Assembly (NCBI GenBank): GCA_013368315.1
Contig: JAACJM010000034.1
Coordinates: 310,001-374,000 of the forward strand
Direction of reading: 5' to 3'
From: Tetrapyrgos nigripes
Taxonomy: Eukaryota; Basidiomycota; Agaricomycetes; Agaricales; Campanellaceae
Length of the DNA stretch: 64,000 nt
The stretch's first letter is position 1. The number at the start of each line of letters is the position of its first letter. The translations under genes were made by a program, and so were the position numbers. Below, in pieces: positions 1 to 10,598 of this stretch. The notes beneath the pieces are model-generated. The model searched no databases. It had not been told where the DNA came from and was given only the letters and a program-made list of their open reading frames with translations.

Positions 1-628
1 TTCTGTATACCTAATAAGCAAGTCTTTACTTATGAGGAAATAGATAGAACTTGCTAACAGACTTTTTGATTTGTTTTGTATTTTCTCTACATACCTTTCA
101 GTGGACATCAAAAAGAAATAAGTAACTGTATAGTTGTAGCTGTGAGTAGTATAAAAGGACCAGATATTACGAGTAGCTACCCAAGCCATGTACTGTAGAG
201 TATCGGATCTCACTAGCAATAGTAGAGGACGTGAAACATGGACTAAAGCTTCTAAACAAACTTAACTGCACTCTCTACAAGTATAAACATTGTGTTGGAT
301 ATAATAGAGTTTAAATTGAACATTTTGTGGTTATAACTGTGATCTTTGTGTTGACCTTTGGTCTATTAAGTGTCAAGAGTGTTTGATTTTAAGGCAACTG
401 TGGCCTACAAGTGTTTGATTTGGGACTCGTTGATCCCCTTGGTGTTAAACTTGTGTTTATCGTGTTGCACACTAACTTCATTGAAAAACCCTGATCAAAA
501 GTACTTATAGTACAAGTAAACTGGGATTTTGAGTACTGTCTACTTGGAACACTCATCTCATTTACATTTGTATAAGGTTTTGTGTTTGGGTGTAGCTCCT
601 AGCACTTGATTACAAAAACCACCTATTA
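1..628 (+). repeat. 1.7 kb dispersed repeat, copy A (left part outside window)
   Basis: Right-hand part of a non-coding repeat family with three more copies here (17898-19380 reversed, 39468-41188, 42566-44200 reversed). Shared landmarks are a TATA-like box TATAAAAGG (150-158), the downstream block around CTGTAGAGTATC, and the end CCTATTA (622-628). The copy abuts the minus-strand Pro/Ser-rich gene fragment that starts at 629. No coding capacity is seen. The element class is unknown; the TATA box about 470 nt from the end would suit a long terminal repeat, but no partner internal region is visible. Confidence 0.8.
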
Positions 629-871
629 GCATGCTGGCTGGGGATTTTGAATGAGCCTCTGGCTCTGGTTTAATTGAAGAAGCCATGGAGAGGGTGTTGT
701 CAGAACTAGGTGAGTGGGTGGGGCTTGGAATAGATGGACGAGCCTCTGATTCAACAGGTGGATGGACAGGGCCATGTTGAATGTGTTTTTGGCTTGAGGG
801 CATGCCAGGTGAAGCACTCAGGATAGTTTTCTGGCATTTGAGCCAACTGAAAAGAGATTAGACTGTAGAAA
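629..871 (-). pseudogene. Pro/Ser-rich protein gene, downstream fragment
   Basis: An open minus-strand frame encodes a hydrophilic Pro/Ser/Glu-rich stretch, including SSQKHIQHGPVHPP and PSPTHSPSSDN. It is cut on one side by repeat copy A at 628 and on the other by Gypsy element E1 at 872. The likely continuation lies beyond E1 at 8774-9170, because the 5-bp target duplication AGAAA sits at 867-871 and 8774-8778. I do not recognise the family. The product is low-complexity, so function cannot be inferred. Confidence 0.4.
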
Positions 872-1383
872 TGTCAAGGTTGTCGATACACTCAATAACC
901 ACCCAAGTCACACAATATGAGAAGACAAGTTACAAGTGAATAGAGAGAGAGAGAGAGAGAGAGATAGAGTAGTAAGCAGACTAGGCTCTACACTGCGTAG
1001 TAATAGTACGGAGCGGAGATGAAGTGAACGAACTAAGGAGTAAGTTACAAAGATAGCGGGTATATAAGTAATATGTGAACAGATGGGAAGAAGTAGGTAA
1101 TAATAAACGGTACCATGTGGAGATGTCAAGGATGAGAGAATAGTAAGTTAAATATGGATAGATGAAGGTACTGGATCATAAAGAATGATTGACAATGGGA
1201 ACGTCCGTGGAGATAGGAAGCGGAGGAAATAAGTATGTGAGTCATAGATCTGGGAAGATGGTAACTATAGACGATGATGGGAAACGGTTGATGTTTATGG
1301 GTTTAAAAGTAAATAGAGTGGGGAATGAGTAGTAAAAAGGAAAAGAATAGAAAAGAAATGAATAGGCAGGGTGATTCGTGACA
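872..1383 (-). repeat. 3' LTR of E1
   Basis: 512 bp, with near-identical partner at 8263-8773. It contains a GA microsatellite (about 938-963), whose length differs between the two LTRs and which creates a spurious Ser-Leu frame. A purine tract (minus strand of 1384-1396, AAAGGGGATAT) lies just inside and is the likely plus-strand primer. Confidence 0.95.
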
Positions 1384-1394
1384 ATATCCCCTTT

Positions 1395-1886
1395 TTAAGA
1401 CGAGCTTTCACCGGAGCTCGGGAGCCAGTCTGACCAGTGTTTGGCCCATTGTTCGCGAAGTCGTTTGTCCAGCTCCCGCTGTTCTGGCCAATAGTCGGTT
1501 AAGTCGTCGGGTTCGCCCCATCCCATGACGTTGGTCACAGAACCCCAGCCCGATCCATCCCATCCATTGTTGTTGTCGTTTTGTAGGATGATGTGTGCAC
1601 CCCATATGCTGCCGTCTCCCCATCCAAGGTTCCCTCTGTGCTCTGCTCGTAGAGATGTCCGATGAACTACACATGTAGCTCTATGTCCTCTTCCCAATCT
1701 ACACTGCCCTGGTCCGTCCTCCCCTCCCCATGTGCAACGTTTGCATCCATTGTGAGGTCCTTGGTGTTGCTTTGAGAGTTGACATTGACGTCCTGAGCAT
1801 CGTCCGTATGTGCAACGTCCCCCATTAGTTGGGCGTGTGAGGGGTGAGTTCTGAGTGGTGGGGATGGTAGAGGAAGCGGTTGACAT
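1395..1886 (-). CDS. ORF3 of E1: Cys/His-rich accessory protein
   Basis: An intact 163-codon ORF lies between pol and the 3' LTR, where env sits in errantiviruses. No signal peptide or membrane segment is visible, so it is not env-like. The N-terminal third holds two tandem Cys/His units: CTYGRCSGRQCQLSKQH then GPH-x-GC, and CTWG-x4-GPGQC-x-LGRGH-x3-C. This spacing suggests zinc binding. The middle is Trp/Gly-rich (GWGDGSIWGAH) and the end carries a Trp-rich charged helix (DYWPEQ, EQWAKHW). The frame is open here although gag and pol carry many stops, and it aligns along its length with 38407-38880 in E2. Function unknown; nucleic-acid or chromatin binding is only a guess. Confidence 0.85.
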   Translation of the reverse strand: MSTASSTIPTTQNSPLTRPTNGGRCTYGRCSGRQCQLSKQHQGPHNGCKRCTWGGEDGPGQCRLGRGHRATCVVHRTSLRAEHRGNLGWGDGSIWGAHIILQNDNNNGWDGSGWGSVTNVMGWGEPDDLTDYWPEQRELDKRLREQWAKHWSDWLPSSGESSS

Positions 1887-2205
1887 TGTGGTAGTGGGAA
1901 TACGAGTGGTTGTTGTTTGACTGGTAGTAGTGAACTGTTGTTCTATTGTTCTTCCCCCTGGTGTGGCATCCTTTTATAGTTGTTGCCAGGTAGTGTCGTA
2001 TGTATCAAGCGAGCGGCCAGTTCACTGTCCGCAGACAGATCTTGACAGTAGACGCCGTACAATCTATCGGTGTTGTTAGGGTGGAGTGGAGTGTTATTTA
2101 ATGGGGAAATGCGATGGATGAATGATCACGGAATTCCGGGTTTAGTTGTGTGGTGGAGTGGGAAGGAGGGCATAGAACAGTAGTGATTCGTGACATTATT
2201 CCTCC

Positions 2206-5200
2206 TCAGAGTTGTGCCTTCGTTTGAAGCACACGAGTACTCCACCATATATCTCCTATAGTGACTCCCATTGAGCGCACTGTTGTTCCCGGTTGTATGA
2301 GGTTCATTGGTCGGTAAGCGCCTGGATGTTCTTGGTGGAAGGTTTCGATCATATCTTTCAGTTTTGTCAATCCTGATGCTGGTTCCCATGAATTTTCTGA
2401 GTCAGTGTAGTCTAGCCATTTGACTAGGTATTGTACTCCCCGACGGTTTCTCGTTGGTTTTGAGTCCAAAATTGCTTTGACATCGTATTCATTGTCTTCG
2501 GGAAGTAATTCAGCCGGTTCCCCTGGGTAGTTTACTCCGTAAGCTTCGGTTTCTTTGTACGGCGATAGGAGTGAAGCATGGAAGACTGGATGAATCTGCC
2601 AGGTATTCGGCAACTTGAGTCGATAATTGACTTCACCAATAACGTCAGTGATTTTGAATGGACCATGATGACGATTTGCCAACTTAGCTTTTGGCCTCGT
2701 TGTCTTCAGATTCTTTCTGTCTAGTAACACCTTGTCTCCAACCTTAAATTTCATTCCTTCATTTATATGGTCCTTGTTTTGTTCCTTCATCGTTTCCGCC
2801 GCGGTTGACAGACTCGCTTTTAGTTCTTCTCGAAGTATGTCCAAATTCTGAAGGCGTTCCTTGACTTTTGGGACGTGCGAAGTTGGATTGATTGTAGGGA
2901 AGAGTCGGGGTAGATATCCATGGAGTAATTTGAAGGGTGATTTTCCAGTTGCTGAATGGGTTCGCGTATTGTGGCAAAATTCGGCGTAAGGTAGGTATTT
3001 AACCCAATCATCTTGGCGGTAGTTACAGAAGGTCTGAAGGTATTGTTCGAGTTCTTGATTAAACCTTTCTGTCTCGCCATCTGTTTGTGGATGATAAGCT
3101 GTACTGAGTGCCGAGGTGATACCTAGCTTAGCATATATTCCTTTCATCACTTGGCTTGCGAACTGAGGTCCATGATCGGATACCATTTTGTCCCACAAGC
3201 CATATCGTCGCCATGTGTTGTCGAATAGTAGGTCAATTGTTCCATCACTATCGATATCCTTTCTGCATGGGGAAATGACAACTGTTTTTGTTGAACGATC
3301 GACCGTGACGTGAATTGTGTTAAAGCCATCACATTCTGGCAGATCCGTGATGAAGTCAGTTGTAATCGTGCTGAAAGGGTGTTCTGGTATTTTGTTTGGG
3401 ATTAGTGGTACATGCGCCGGGTGATTATTTGCCTTGATTAATTGACAAGTAGTGCATCCTTCGACGTAGTCACGAACAAATACTGACATACCAGGCCACC
3501 AGAATTCTCTACTAACGAGCTCATACGTCTTGAATCGTCCCGGATGTCCCATGGTAAGGCTATCATGATGCATTTTGACAATATCTCACCTGAGCTGTTG
3601 GTCGTCTGGGACGTAGATTTTTCCTCGGAACAGGATGATTCCATCTTCATAATTCCATTCCTGCAGGTTTTTTGCCAACGCACGTGGTCCGTTGTTAAAA
3701 ATAGTTTGTAACGCACTTACGACTTCAGCATCCTTCTTTGGACAGTCTTTAATCCGCCTTCTCAACTCTGTATCTCTGATTGCGATTACTGTTCCTGGTC
3801 TCGTCACTCGGATCCTGAAGAATTTGGGGTCAAGCAAGACCCTATCCTTGTTGTCATTTTCGATTCCCTCTTTATGGTCTGGTCTTCGAGAGAGTGGGTC
3901 ACTTCGATTAAGGCTTCCGGGTTTGTGAGTGAGCGTGAAGTCGAATCTAGTCAGAAACAAGGCCATTCTTGCTTGTCGCCGGCTAAGTTTCTGAGCGGTA
4001 GTGAAGTACCTGAGGTTGTCATGATCGGTTAAGATTTCGATAGTATGTGGTCCGCCTTCGAGGTAATGTCGCCAGGCTTCCAGTCCGCATATGATCGCCA
4101 ACAATTCTTTGTCGTGAATGTCGTAGTTCTGCTCAGTTTCAGACAAAGCTTTCGATAGATATGCTATGGAATGCCACTTATCGTCCGGTCCTTGTTGCTG
4201 TAGGATACCTCCTGTAGCGTAATCTGATGCATCAACTTCTACTCGGTATGGTTTAGAATAATCGGGCATAAAGAGGACTGGAGAACATGTGAACACATCT
4301 TTGAGTGCCTGAAAGGCTTTTTTGGTTTCATCTGACCATTTCCATGGGTGATCCTTCTTTGTGAGATCGAACAGTGGTCGTGTGATTTTCGAGAAATCAC
4401 GTATGAAACGACGATAGAAGTTTCCGAAGCCAAGGAATGACTGTACGTCTTTGACGTTACATGGGATCGGCCATTTGGTTACGCCCTCGACTTTGATCGC
4501 TAGTGTATTGTGTGAAACGATGAGGCCTAGGAATTCCACCGAGTTGGTTTCGAAAGTGCATTTTTCCGGTTTAGCATACAGATCGTTCTCCTGAAGTCGT
4601 GCAAGTACTTGTTTTACCATGTACTGATGTTCTTCCAGTGATTCCGTGAATATTAAAATGTCGTCCATGTAAATTACAACTTTTCCGGAATCGATCAGGT
4701 CCTTGAAAAGAGTGTTCATCATCACTTGGAATGTGGCTGGAGAATTCATAAGACTGAAGAACATCACCGTTGGTTCAAAAAGACCTCGGTTGGTCTTAAA
4801 CGCTGCTTTCCATTCATCCCCCTCCTTTATGCGTACGTTATTATATCCCCACCTGAGGTCAATTTTGGAAAATATCTGTGCTCCCTTCAGTTTGTCTACG
4901 AGTTCCAATATGAGCGGTAGGGGGTATTCGTTTTTGATGGTTCCTCTGTTTAAGGCGCGATAGTCCTGCACTGGACATAGTTTTCCGTCTTTCTTTTTTA
5001 CAAAGAAGAAGGGACTTGCCATAGGAGATTTTGATGGCCTTATGTATTTCTTCTCTAAATTCTCTTTGATGAACTCGTCGAGTTCTTTTTGTTCGTTTGG
5101 GGATAAAGGGTATGTTTTACAGGGGTGTGGTTCAAAGTCCGGTTTTAGTTCGATGGCGTGGTCCCATTCTCCACATCTCGGTAGTCATTCTGAGGTTTGT

Positions 5201-6212
5201 TTGTCAAAGACTCGTAGAAATTGATGATATTGCGAAGGAATCTTATCTTTAAGAGGCATGTCAGTTTGACGTTCTGAGCTGCCTCTGCAAGCTCTTGTGC
5301 CTTCGTAAACCCTGCGCAGATGTTCAGGTTTGGTATTTCTGGTGTTTCCCCATTCAGCATCGTTACCCTTTCCTTGTTCCCAAACAGTTCTTCCATCACG
5401 TTTTGTTCCCATTGTTCTGGGATTGTATCTCTCCCATGATTGTCTTCTGTGAAGATCGCCGTTGCCTCCAAACTTCGATGGAAGGATCGAATAGGAATCC
5501 GATGGCATTGCCCTGCGATTTTTGATTGAGCAACTGGTTTGAATCGTCCAATTGGTTCCAACCATCTGACTTGGTAATCTTTATGGTGGGTCCGTGGTTC
5601 AGTGACCGCTGGTTTCGAGGGTTTCGTTTTAGTTTTTAAATGGAGAATGGGGGGGTTCGCTACGATACACATTTCCGGGCACCTGATCATGTCTATTCAT
5701 GAGAATGACCAATCTATTTCTGGGTTATGTTCTTCCAACCAGTCGGTACCAAGGATTATATCATGATCCCCGATGTCTGTTACGTAGAATTTGGCCTTTT
5801 CCTCATGATACGCTTTGTTGTCTTGGGAGTAGATACGGAGATTCTGCGTGGTGTATTGTCGTACCCATCCCATAGTGTTTTCGGAACCATCAACGTTTCG
5901 TACTGGGAACGGGTTTTTTATAGGGAGGAGGGTAAGTTGATTTTCTTGTGCGAACTGGCTATTGATAATTATGCCTTCTGCACTGCTGTCTATTAGGGCG
6001 TTTGCGTCGATTTTTCTGCCAGTAACCTTGCCGATTAATTCAGTTTTGAGCGTGATTGATGGTACCTGCCGGTTACGAGTGATTGCTGACATTCTTAGTT
6101 CTGAAGGAAAGATTCGCTCACTGGAGGGGTATAACACACTATATCGATTGCTCTTTAACTGTCCGGTGTACTGTTCAACTCCTACTGACAACGTAGCAGA
6201 GGAGCGATTCAA
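2206..6212 (-). pseudogene. pol: E1 pol: protease, RT, RNase H, integrase, chromodomain
   Basis: Domains in order: aspartic protease (IDSSAEG at the active site, where E2 has IDSGAEG), reverse transcriptase ([11 protein letters not shown]), RNase H ([32 protein letters not shown]), integrase with HHCC zinc site (HHDSLTMGH to CTTC) and D,D,E residues (TTDFI, SDHGPQF, HPQTDGETERF), a GPF motif, and a C-terminal chromodomain (YLVKWLDYTDSENSWEP). In-frame TGA codons at 5697-5699, 5185-5187 and 3586-3588 correspond to CGA in E2. A one-base deletion lies near 5255-5271. The protease Gly to Ser change also arises by G to A at a CpG. It cannot make a full polyprotein. The frame opens one base back from the gag stop. 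Confidence 0.95.
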
Positions 6213-6218
6213 AAATCC
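6209..6218 (-). promoter_or_regulatory. Candidate -1 frameshift site at the E1 gag-pol junction
   Basis: On the minus strand GGATTTT (6218-6212) is read as G GAT TTT in the gag frame and is followed at once by the gag stop TGA (6211-6209). The pol frame is -1 to gag and already open at this point. GGAUUUU is a known slippery heptamer in dianthoviruses. The same ten bases recur at the same place in E2 (34092-34101). Use of the site is inferred, not shown. Confidence 0.6.
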
Positions 6219-7750
6219 AATTTGGACATAATGTCCTTTAAATAGATGGCTGCTTGTTCCTTATCTTCCCCTTCCAATCCTTTAACCTTGTTAACCATGT
6301 CGGAAATATCCTTGATCACGTTTTGAGATGAAGATGCCTGAGCTACCATTACTGGTGACGAATGAGGTGGTGAAGATGTGGTTGCCATCTCGGCTGTTCG
6401 AACAGCACGAGGAGAGAAGGTTCAGGGAACGTTTTGAGATGACAGTTTTGGGAACGTTGGACATTCGTTGCTCATATGTCCAGGTTGTCTACATGCGAAG
6501 CACGCTCCTAGTTTTCGGAGTCGGTCTCTTTCATCAGGTGTCAGTTTGGTTAATGGAGTAAAGGACGAGTTAGCACCTGGTCCCATGTTCACAAGCACAT
6601 TGACGCTTGCTGCCGTTCTTCCCTGAGACGGGCCTGGGTTACTCCTCAACGTTGAAGGAGTTTTCCAGTGTCCTTGTCTTTCCCGTTCCTTCAATCATTC
6701 CAAATGAAGTTCTACAGCTCTTTCTTTATATTCGTCGAAGTCATCCCACTTTGGATATGTTCTCCCGACTGCCTCTCGGAGTTTAGGAGGTAACCCATCC
6801 TGATAGAACTCCAACAGTGCTGTCTCTCCAAAGTCGGACTCCTCTCCATATGTATCAAAGATGCTGTTGTAGCTGCTGATATCTGTCCCTTTCATTCTAG
6901 CAAACTTGATCTTTGTTCTCACCACGTCGTCTGAGGCAAGAGCTTTAAAGTCCCTTTTGAACCTGTCACATATCTGTTCTAGAGTGGTCCATCTACGTTT
7001 CTCTGGCGTCTTTTCCAATTCTTCGTCTTCTTCATCTTCATCTCATTCGGTTAATCGTTGCATTGCCCAATCTCCTCCTTTTTCTCCTGTAAAGAATGAT
7101 AGGAATAACGAGACCTGACTTTCCTCATTGGGGTACTTGCTTTTATTCATGCGCAGATAGTTGTTAAACAAGGCCAGCCATCGTTTTGCCTCGCTGTGTT
7201 CCCCATTGAAGGAGTCAGGTTTTCTTCCTCGTTCAGAGGTACCATTTGATCCGATAGGAGGTGTATCAGCCATAACTGAGTCGTTTGGGTCTGACAGATT
7301 TGGGGAGGGAGGTGTAGGAGGACGATGAGGGGCTACGGATGGTCCTTCAGCAGACGGAATGGTGGGAGAAGAAGGGGGGAAAGTGGGATTGTCTGGTTCT
7401 GGCAGGTTATTGGAAGGTGTTTCTGGTGCTGGATCTGATTCAGAAGGCTGGTTGGGAGATGTAGAGGTTCCTTGTTCTGGTTCGGTTTCGGGATTGGTTT
7501 TTGAATGTGCTTTTCGGATTGCAAGTTCTTGGAGTTGGGTTACGACGTGCAGTTCAGTTGGGATCTCCTCGGCAGTAAGTCATTGAGTGTTATATCTGTT
7601 TAGGCACGGTTGTACGGTACAGGGAACCCAAGGATCGTTACCGTCTTCGATGAAGTAGGCTGCGTCTCAGAGTGATAAGGGGTGGAATACGTGTGGTCGA
7701 TCGGCACAGTGGAGGTTCGGGTCTGCAGATGCGAATCGTCAACTTGTCAT
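6209..7750 (-). pseudogene. gag: E1 gag (capsid and CCHC zinc knuckle)
   Basis: Capsid-like region with SFNGEHSEAKRWLALFNNYL and FTGEKGGDWA, typical of Ty3/Gypsy Gag, then a zinc knuckle CFACRQPGHMSNEC (C-x2-C-x4-H-x4-C). The start is placed at ATG 7750-7748, just after the ORF0 stop, because the upstream Pro-rich N-terminus is in frame with the capsid and is conserved with E2. In-frame TGA codons occur near 7738 and 7650 and at 7040-7042, 6695-6697 and 6422-6424. Where comparable, E2 has CGA or TGG. The TGA near 7650 is shared by both copies. The gene is inactive as it stands. Confidence 0.9.
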
Positions 7751-7764
7751 ATACTAATTCTTCT

Positions 7765-8169
7765 TCAAGCTAGGTAGTTGGGTCCTAGGATGAAGGAAGA
7801 TGGTAGTCCGTAGTTGGGGAAAAGTGATGATGGAGAGTAGTCGACGTGTTCTCTAAGGAATAAAGGTCCCCTAATCTGAACCACAGTTTCTCCTGTATCA
7901 AAGTCCTCTTTCACTGTTACGTATGAAAATGTTGAGAGGACTACGTCACCTGAGATAAGTTTCCACACCCAGCGTCTTGTGCAGATAAAGTGTCAGTTGA
8001 AACTCCAAGGGTTCGCTTGTATGTTTCTTCTGTGGGAGACCCAGTATTCGGTGTGTAAGAGATAGAGAGGAAGAGGGAGTGGAACTCGTTTGTAGTCAGA
8101 AGGGGTTATGGAGGGTTCGAAACGAATTTGAGAAAATGGGGTAGACAGAGTGACTGGTGTAAGGGACAT
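7765..8169 (-). pseudogene. ORF0 of E1: conserved ORF upstream of gag
   Basis: A 135-codon frame starts at ATG 8169-8167, about 94 bases inside the 5' LTR, and ends 12 bases before the gag ATG. Motifs shared with E2 (32123-32563) include EYWVSH, NPWSFN, TRRWVWKL, KEDFDTGETVVQIRGP and SSFILGPNYL. One internal TGA (7993-7995) matches CAA in E2; both can derive from CGA. No known domain recognised. It could be a separate leader protein or an N-terminal Gag part joined by splicing or recoding. Confidence 0.7.
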
Positions 8170-8250
8170 GGGAGGTAGTTATTTTTTGAGAAATAACGAT
8201 AAACGAGGTAGTCAAGAGAAAAACTCAATTTAGTGAGGTGGGTGTATGGG

Positions 8251-8260
8251 AGTTCGTTCA
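8251..8260 (-). promoter_or_regulatory. Self-complementary primer-binding site of E1
   Basis: Two bases inside the 5' LTR the minus strand reads TGAACGAACT. Its exact complement AGTTCGTTCA occurs in the 5' LTR at 8429-8420, about 30 bases after a TATA-like TATATA (about 8462-8456), where transcription should start. A primer site matching the 5' end of the element's own RNA is the hallmark of Tf1-type self-priming. Confidence 0.7.
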
Positions 8261-8262
8261 AG

Positions 8263-8773
8263 TGTCAAGGTTGTCGATACACTCAATAACCACCCAAGTC
8301 ACACAATATGAGAAGACAAGTTACAAGTGAATAGATTGAGAGAGAGAGAGAGAGAGAGATAGAGTAGTAAGCAGACTAGGCTCTACACTGCATAGTAATA
8401 GTATGGAGCGGAGACGAAGTGAACGAACTAAGGAGTAAGTTACAAAGATAGCGGGTATATAAGTAATATGTGAACAGATGGGAAGAAGTAGGTAATAATA
8501 AACGGTACCATGTGGAGATGTCAAGGATGAGAGAATAGTAAGTTAAATATGGATAGATGAAGGTACTGGATCATAAAGAATGATTGACAATGGGAACATC
8601 TGTGGAGATAGGAAGCGGAGGAAATAAGTATGTGAGTCATAGATCTGGGAAGATGGTAACTATAGACGATGATGGGAAACGGTTGATGTTTATGGGTTTA
8701 AAAGTAAATAGAGTGGGGAATGAGTAGTAAAAAGGAAAAGAATAGAAATGAATAGGCGGGGTGATTCATGACA
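8263..8773 (-). repeat. 5' LTR of E1 with promoter
   Basis: 511 bp LTR. It carries the TATA-like box and the inferred transcription start used for self-priming. Differences from the 3' LTR are mostly C/T or G/A transitions at CpG sites, for example CGTCCG against CATCTG. Confidence 0.95.
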
Positions 8774-9737
8774 AGAAACACCTTAAAAGGTATCAGTTGG
8801 ATGCACCTTTCATCTTCACTGGGACTAGCTATACTGACGTTGATAAATTTTGACAGTTGCCATTGTTTGGCCAGAACAGTGATGTTCTGGCCATGGGTGC
8901 CTTTATGTTGCATCTGAGGAGGACTCAGAAGGGGGAAGTAAATTGGTTTGTGTCTCTGGGGGAGTCAGAATGGGAGTGACTTCTTTTTTTGCCCTAGAAG
9001 TAGTACAGGGTGAGGCTGGTGAGGGGTGGACAGAAAAAATGAGACAATAAAGAGACAAATAGGTAGTAGCAACAATTTGCTTGGTGTTTTGCCTCCCTGC
9101 ACTCTTCAGCTGTGTGGTGGGTTTTCGGACATCCTCATTTTGGGTGGCCTGACATGATGAGGAATTGCAAGATCATGAATAGGGTGATGTGCCAATTACA
9201 ATCTTAAAGTGTGCATTTATAATCTTAAAAGTCTTGTAAGATGGCCCAGGTCTCTGCAGTGTCTTGAAATGGTTGTACTTGATGCCTGAGGCATGCAATA
9301 GCTGTCCAATTGAGCTATTTAAGTTGGGATGGGGCCCCTCCATATGTATACATCTTGTAGAGAGCACAATATAAAATTTGGGAAGGGAACAACAGTTGAA
9401 GAAAATCTGGAGTTTAGGGCATATGTTCATACTGCATGTATGCAACATTTGTGTTCTTGGAAGTTTTTTCACCAAAATCACAGAGTTGTTACAAGCTTGG
9501 GGATAGAGAATACCTTGGCATTAATACAAATGACTTTACTATACACTGGTGTACGGTATTCTCAAAGACGAAGGTTAGAGCAAGCCTCATCACTCAAGTG
9601 TAGTGTCAATTCTCAAATTTGCTGAGCTCTTCTCACCCAACTATCACGACATAGAATGAACACAGAATAGACGCTTCATTCAATGTAGTAAAGATTGTAG
9701 CAGCCCTTCAAATCTCAGGAAAGATACCCTTGTCCAG
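8774..9737 (-). other. Host sequence with upstream fragment of the Pro/Ser-rich gene
   Basis: The first five bases are the second copy of the E1 target duplication. A minus-strand frame (about 8780-8913) encoding VSIASPSEDERCIQL probably continues into 629-871 across E1. Further right (9171-9737) I see only short unconvincing frames and no RNA gene or repeat. Confidence 0.35.
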
Positions 9738-10598
9738 TCATTTTTCCAACAGACAGTTTGGATCCACTCCTGCATCTTGAGCCTCCTGAACAGTGTTGAA
9801 ACCCAGCTCAGCAGACTGAAACATGGTTGCCTGAGAGAACCAGACAATAGAACCCCTGTCCTTCCCATCCTTCCAGTCATTGTCTGACCCATGCATCTCT
9901 GATGTACAGCCATGATAGCAGTGAAGGGGCTTAAGCACATGGTGAGTTGGAGGCTGGCTGTTTTTAGTTGTATAGATGGGAAAGTCTAGGGCAATGTCAG
10001 TGTGTGAGTCTTCATTTGATGTCAAAGAAGTGAACGGCTTACCTGCCAAGTTGATGTTGTAATGGGTGAAAAGGGAGGAGGGATACTCCACAAAAACCCC
10101 TGCTGGCATCTCAATCACAACACCAGCCTCCAACAAAACAAGAAAAGCCCATTTGCCAGAGTTGAAATGACCTAAAGTGTAGTAAGTTAGAAGAACAAAA
10201 AGAAGAAGGCTCAGAGAGCTCACCAAAAATAAAAATCATACACACATCCAGCACAACAATTTTCGCATCAATATGGGGATGACAGTAAACACACCAGACA
10301 CCTGGTCTTGCAGCATTGAGACAAAAGTTCCAGAAGAGCCCAAAGAGTGGGCAAATGCCATATTTTTCTTCAATGGAATCACTGCAGTCCTTGAAGTGTC
10401 TTGCAATGGCAGGAAATTGTTTTTCAAGTAGCCCACAGCCATACTCCCTGTGAAGCAGGTATTAATGCATAGTGAAATTAACAAAATGAACAACATCATA
10501 CATCAGTCTTTGGAAGATGCTGGCATGTGTAAAGTACTTGTCATAGAGGCCTGCATTCTTGACATGAAAAGAACTCAGGCTAGGGGTCTATGTCTTGG
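9738..10598 (-). pseudogene. 2OG-Fe(II) dioxygenase-like gene, catalytic 3' part
   Basis: Spliced minus-strand coding region. One exon reads YGCGLLEKQFPAIARHF, CPLFGLFWNFCLNAARPG, then CHPHIDAKI. After an intron (GTGAGC to TTTAG, about 10171-10205) it continues HFNSGKWAFLVLLEAGVVIE, MPAGVFVEYPSSLFTHYN and later RGSIVWFSQATMFQSAELG. HID (10275-10267) supplies the HxD iron ligands and the His of THYN the distal ligand of a double-stranded beta-helix dioxygenase. I recall this family as repeated in Agaricomycetes and related in layout to TET/JBP-like enzymes; substrate unknown. Upstream coding sequence is at 13859-14434 beyond the hAT insertion. A TAG after the IQDIDP segment and a probable frame change show decay even without the insertion. 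Confidence 0.65.

Larger units (their letters stand above)
872..8773 (-). mobile_element. Complete Ty3/Gypsy chromovirus E1 (7.9 kb)
   Basis: LTR retrotransposon read on the minus strand. LTRs lie at 8263-8773 (5') and 872-1383 (3'). They begin TGTCA and end TGACA in element orientation, and a perfect 5-bp target duplication AGAAA flanks the element. Internal order is primer site, ORF0, gag with CCHC knuckle, protease, reverse transcriptase, RNase H, integrase with chromodomain, and ORF3. Integrase after RNase H plus a chromodomain places it in Ty3/Gypsy, Tf1/sushi-like chromoviruses. The coding region is inactivated by TGA stops and at least one frameshift, but structure is complete and the LTRs differ at only about eight bases plus indels. 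It is close kin of E2 (31366-39426). Confidence 0.97.

Noticed and set aside
908..1129. Minus-strand ORF with Ser-Leu repeats, also at 8321-8524
   Set aside because: It is the translation of the E1 LTR and its GA microsatellite, not a gene. The similar plus-strand frames at 31622-31807 and 39148-39333 are in the E2 LTRs.
1395..1886. ORF3 as an envelope gene
   Set aside because: No signal peptide, membrane segment, furin-like site or glycosylation pattern; Cys/His spacing looks intracellular.
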